Shown here in pieces: positions 41,274 through 42,270 of a DNA stretch of 42,270 bases (its first letter is position 1; each line of letters starts with the position of its first letter). Under the pieces are notes generated by a model. It was not told the origin of the DNA and searched no databases. It was given only the letters and a program-made list of their open reading frames with translations. The position numbers were made by a program, and so were the translations under genes. This DNA is from UBA10364 sp049611965 (GTDB lineage: Bacteria > Bacteroidota > Bacteroidia > Flavobacteriales > Schleiferiaceae): contig JBMZBC010000018.1 in NCBI GenBank assembly GCA_049611965.1, positions 1 through 42,270 on the forward strand, written 5' to 3'.

Positions 41274-42270
41274 GCAGCAATACCTGCCCGCTTCAACAAT
41301 GCATCCACTTTTGGATCTCGACCCCTAAAATTTTTAAAGAGTTTGTCCGGTGCTACGGTACCTCCGCTAGAAAGAATCTCAGCAAATCCGTTCGCCGCTG
41401 CCTCACTGAAGATGCCCTCTTCTTTGAAACGCTCGAATGCATCTGCATCTAGTACCTCAGCCCATTTGTAGCTGTAGTACCCGGCACTATAGCCTCCTTG
41501 GAAAATATGACTAAAGGCTGTAGAGGATAAGGTTCCCTCGACAGGTGAGAAAAGCTGTGTATCGGCTGTTGCTGCACGTTCAAAATCGGCCACAGCGCCT
41601 TCCATAGGTGCAGTAAGTCCATGGTAGTTCATATCGAGATACCCAAAGTTGAGTTGACGCAATGTGGCGTAACCTTCCATAAACTGCTGGCTTTCTACGA
41701 TGCGATCCACGTATTCCTTAGGCAGTAATTCACCCGTTTCATAATGCTTTGCAAACAAGGCCAACGCCTCGGGCTCGTAGCACCAATTCTCTAAAATCTG
41801 TGAAGGCAATTCGACAAAATCCCAATACACACTGGTTCCCGTTAATGAAGGATAGGTACCACGTGCCATCATCCCGTGCAAGGCATGACCAAACTCATGA
41901 AACAGCGTAGTGACCTCGTTAAAAGTCAACAGCGAAGGCTCATCCGCAGTAGGTTTTGTGAAGTTACAGACGATGCTAATGTGCGGACGTACGACCTGCC
42001 CATCCAGGCTATACATACTTCGATAGCTGGTCATCCAGGCACCTGCGCGTTTCCCGGCACGCGGGAAGAAATCGGTGTACAAAAGGCTTAAAAATTCACC
42101 GTCTTTATCATATACCTCATAGGCATCCACGTCCTCGTGGTAGGTAGCGATACTGGCATTCTTTTTAAAACTCAACCCGTAGAGTTTGGCACTTATATCA
42201 AATACACCGGCCAGCACATTTTCAATCTTGAAGTATGGCTTGAGTAAGTTGTCGTCGAGGTTTAAAGTGG
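41270..42270 (-). CDS. M3-family oligopeptidase (Dcp/PrlC type), C-terminal part
   Basis: The frame is open to the window edge (NLDDNLLKPYFKIENVLAGV near the edge), so the N-terminal half lies outside; about 333 residues are visible. The zinc site HEFGH (plus-strand 41885-41899) and the third ligand in VELPSQILENW are present, as is the family end GRDPKVDALLKRAGIAA. M3 peptidases degrade peptides of moderate length in the cytoplasm or periplasm; Dcp removes C-terminal dipeptides and PrlC is an endo-oligopeptidase, and this fragment cannot decide between them. It converges on the MATE gene. Confidence 0.92.
   Translation of the reverse strand, partial: TLNLDDNLLKPYFKIENVLAGVFDISAKLYGLSFKKNASIATYHEDVDAYEVYDKDGEFLSLLYTDFFPRAGKRAGAWMTSYRSMYSLDGQVVRPHISIVCNFTKPTADEPSLLTFNEVTTLFHEFGHALHGMMARGTYPSLTGTSVYWDFVELPSQILENWCYEPEALALFAKHYETGELLPKEYVDRIVESQQFMEGYATLRQLNFGYLDMNYHGLTAPMEGAVADFERAATADTQLFSPVEGTLSSTAFSHIFQGGYSAGYYSYKWAEVLDADAFERFKEEGIFSEAAANGFAEILSSGGTVAPDKLFKNFRGRDPKVDALLKRAGIAA

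Overview
The window is a 42.3 kb piece of a Bacteroidota chromosome, most likely from the Flavobacteriia (a Cryomorphaceae/Schleiferiaceae-like marine lineage is my guess, not a demonstration). The evidence is lineage-typical protein variants (DUF4290 protein, MurA with Asp in place of the active-site Cys, DnaJ with two zinc-finger repeats, zinc-free L36), an EF-G gene followed directly by rpsJ with no tuf, start codons preceded by A/T-rich leaders without a GGAGG Shine-Dalgarno, and several matches to the Bacteroidota promoter pattern TTG-N19-TAnnTTTG.

Layout. (1) 1-3600, plus strand: the end of a SPOR-domain protein with its terminator, then gpmI-map-methyltransferase, whose reading frames overlap at stop/start codons. 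(2) 3600-7704, minus strand: a coiled-coil protein of the C4 zinc-ribbon family that has lost all four cysteines, a Nif3-family protein, and rpsA (S1). (3) 7728-28284, minus strand: one nearly gap-free block reading rpsL-rpsG-fusA-(S10 genes)-(spc genes)-secY-infA-rpmJ-(alpha genes)-rpoA-rplQ, then a terminator-like hairpin, then carA-eno-gltA and a strong terminator. Two genes below 180 bp (rpmJ, rpmD) belong to it. (4) 28285-28527: a divergent regulatory region with two facing promoters of the Bacteroidota consensus. (5) 28528-33497, plus strand: PcrA/UvrD helicase, DUF4290 protein, murA, a secreted thioredoxin-like protein, terminator. (6) 33498-35317: a 14-bp perfect palindrome followed by grpE-dnaJ and a terminator. 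(7) 35365-41273, plus strand: ABC-2 exporter ATPase and permease, an MscS channel, a sigma-54 activator with no DNA-binding domain, a small protein of unknown function and a MATE exporter. (8) 41270-42270, minus strand: the C-terminal part of an M3-family oligopeptidase, converging on the MATE gene with overlapping stop codons.

Taken together this is mostly housekeeping: translation, transcription, secretion, central carbon metabolism, protein folding and envelope functions. I see no mobile elements, tRNA or rRNA genes, CRISPR arrays or phage genes, and no stretch above 300 bases without a gene. I did not find a convincing undescribed system. The points most worth a second look are the mitochondrial-type citrate synthase, the cysteine-free zinc-ribbon protein (with a wider zinc-sparing pattern), the palindrome at the grpE promoter, the rplQ-carA attenuator-like junction and the HTH-less sigma-54 activator.
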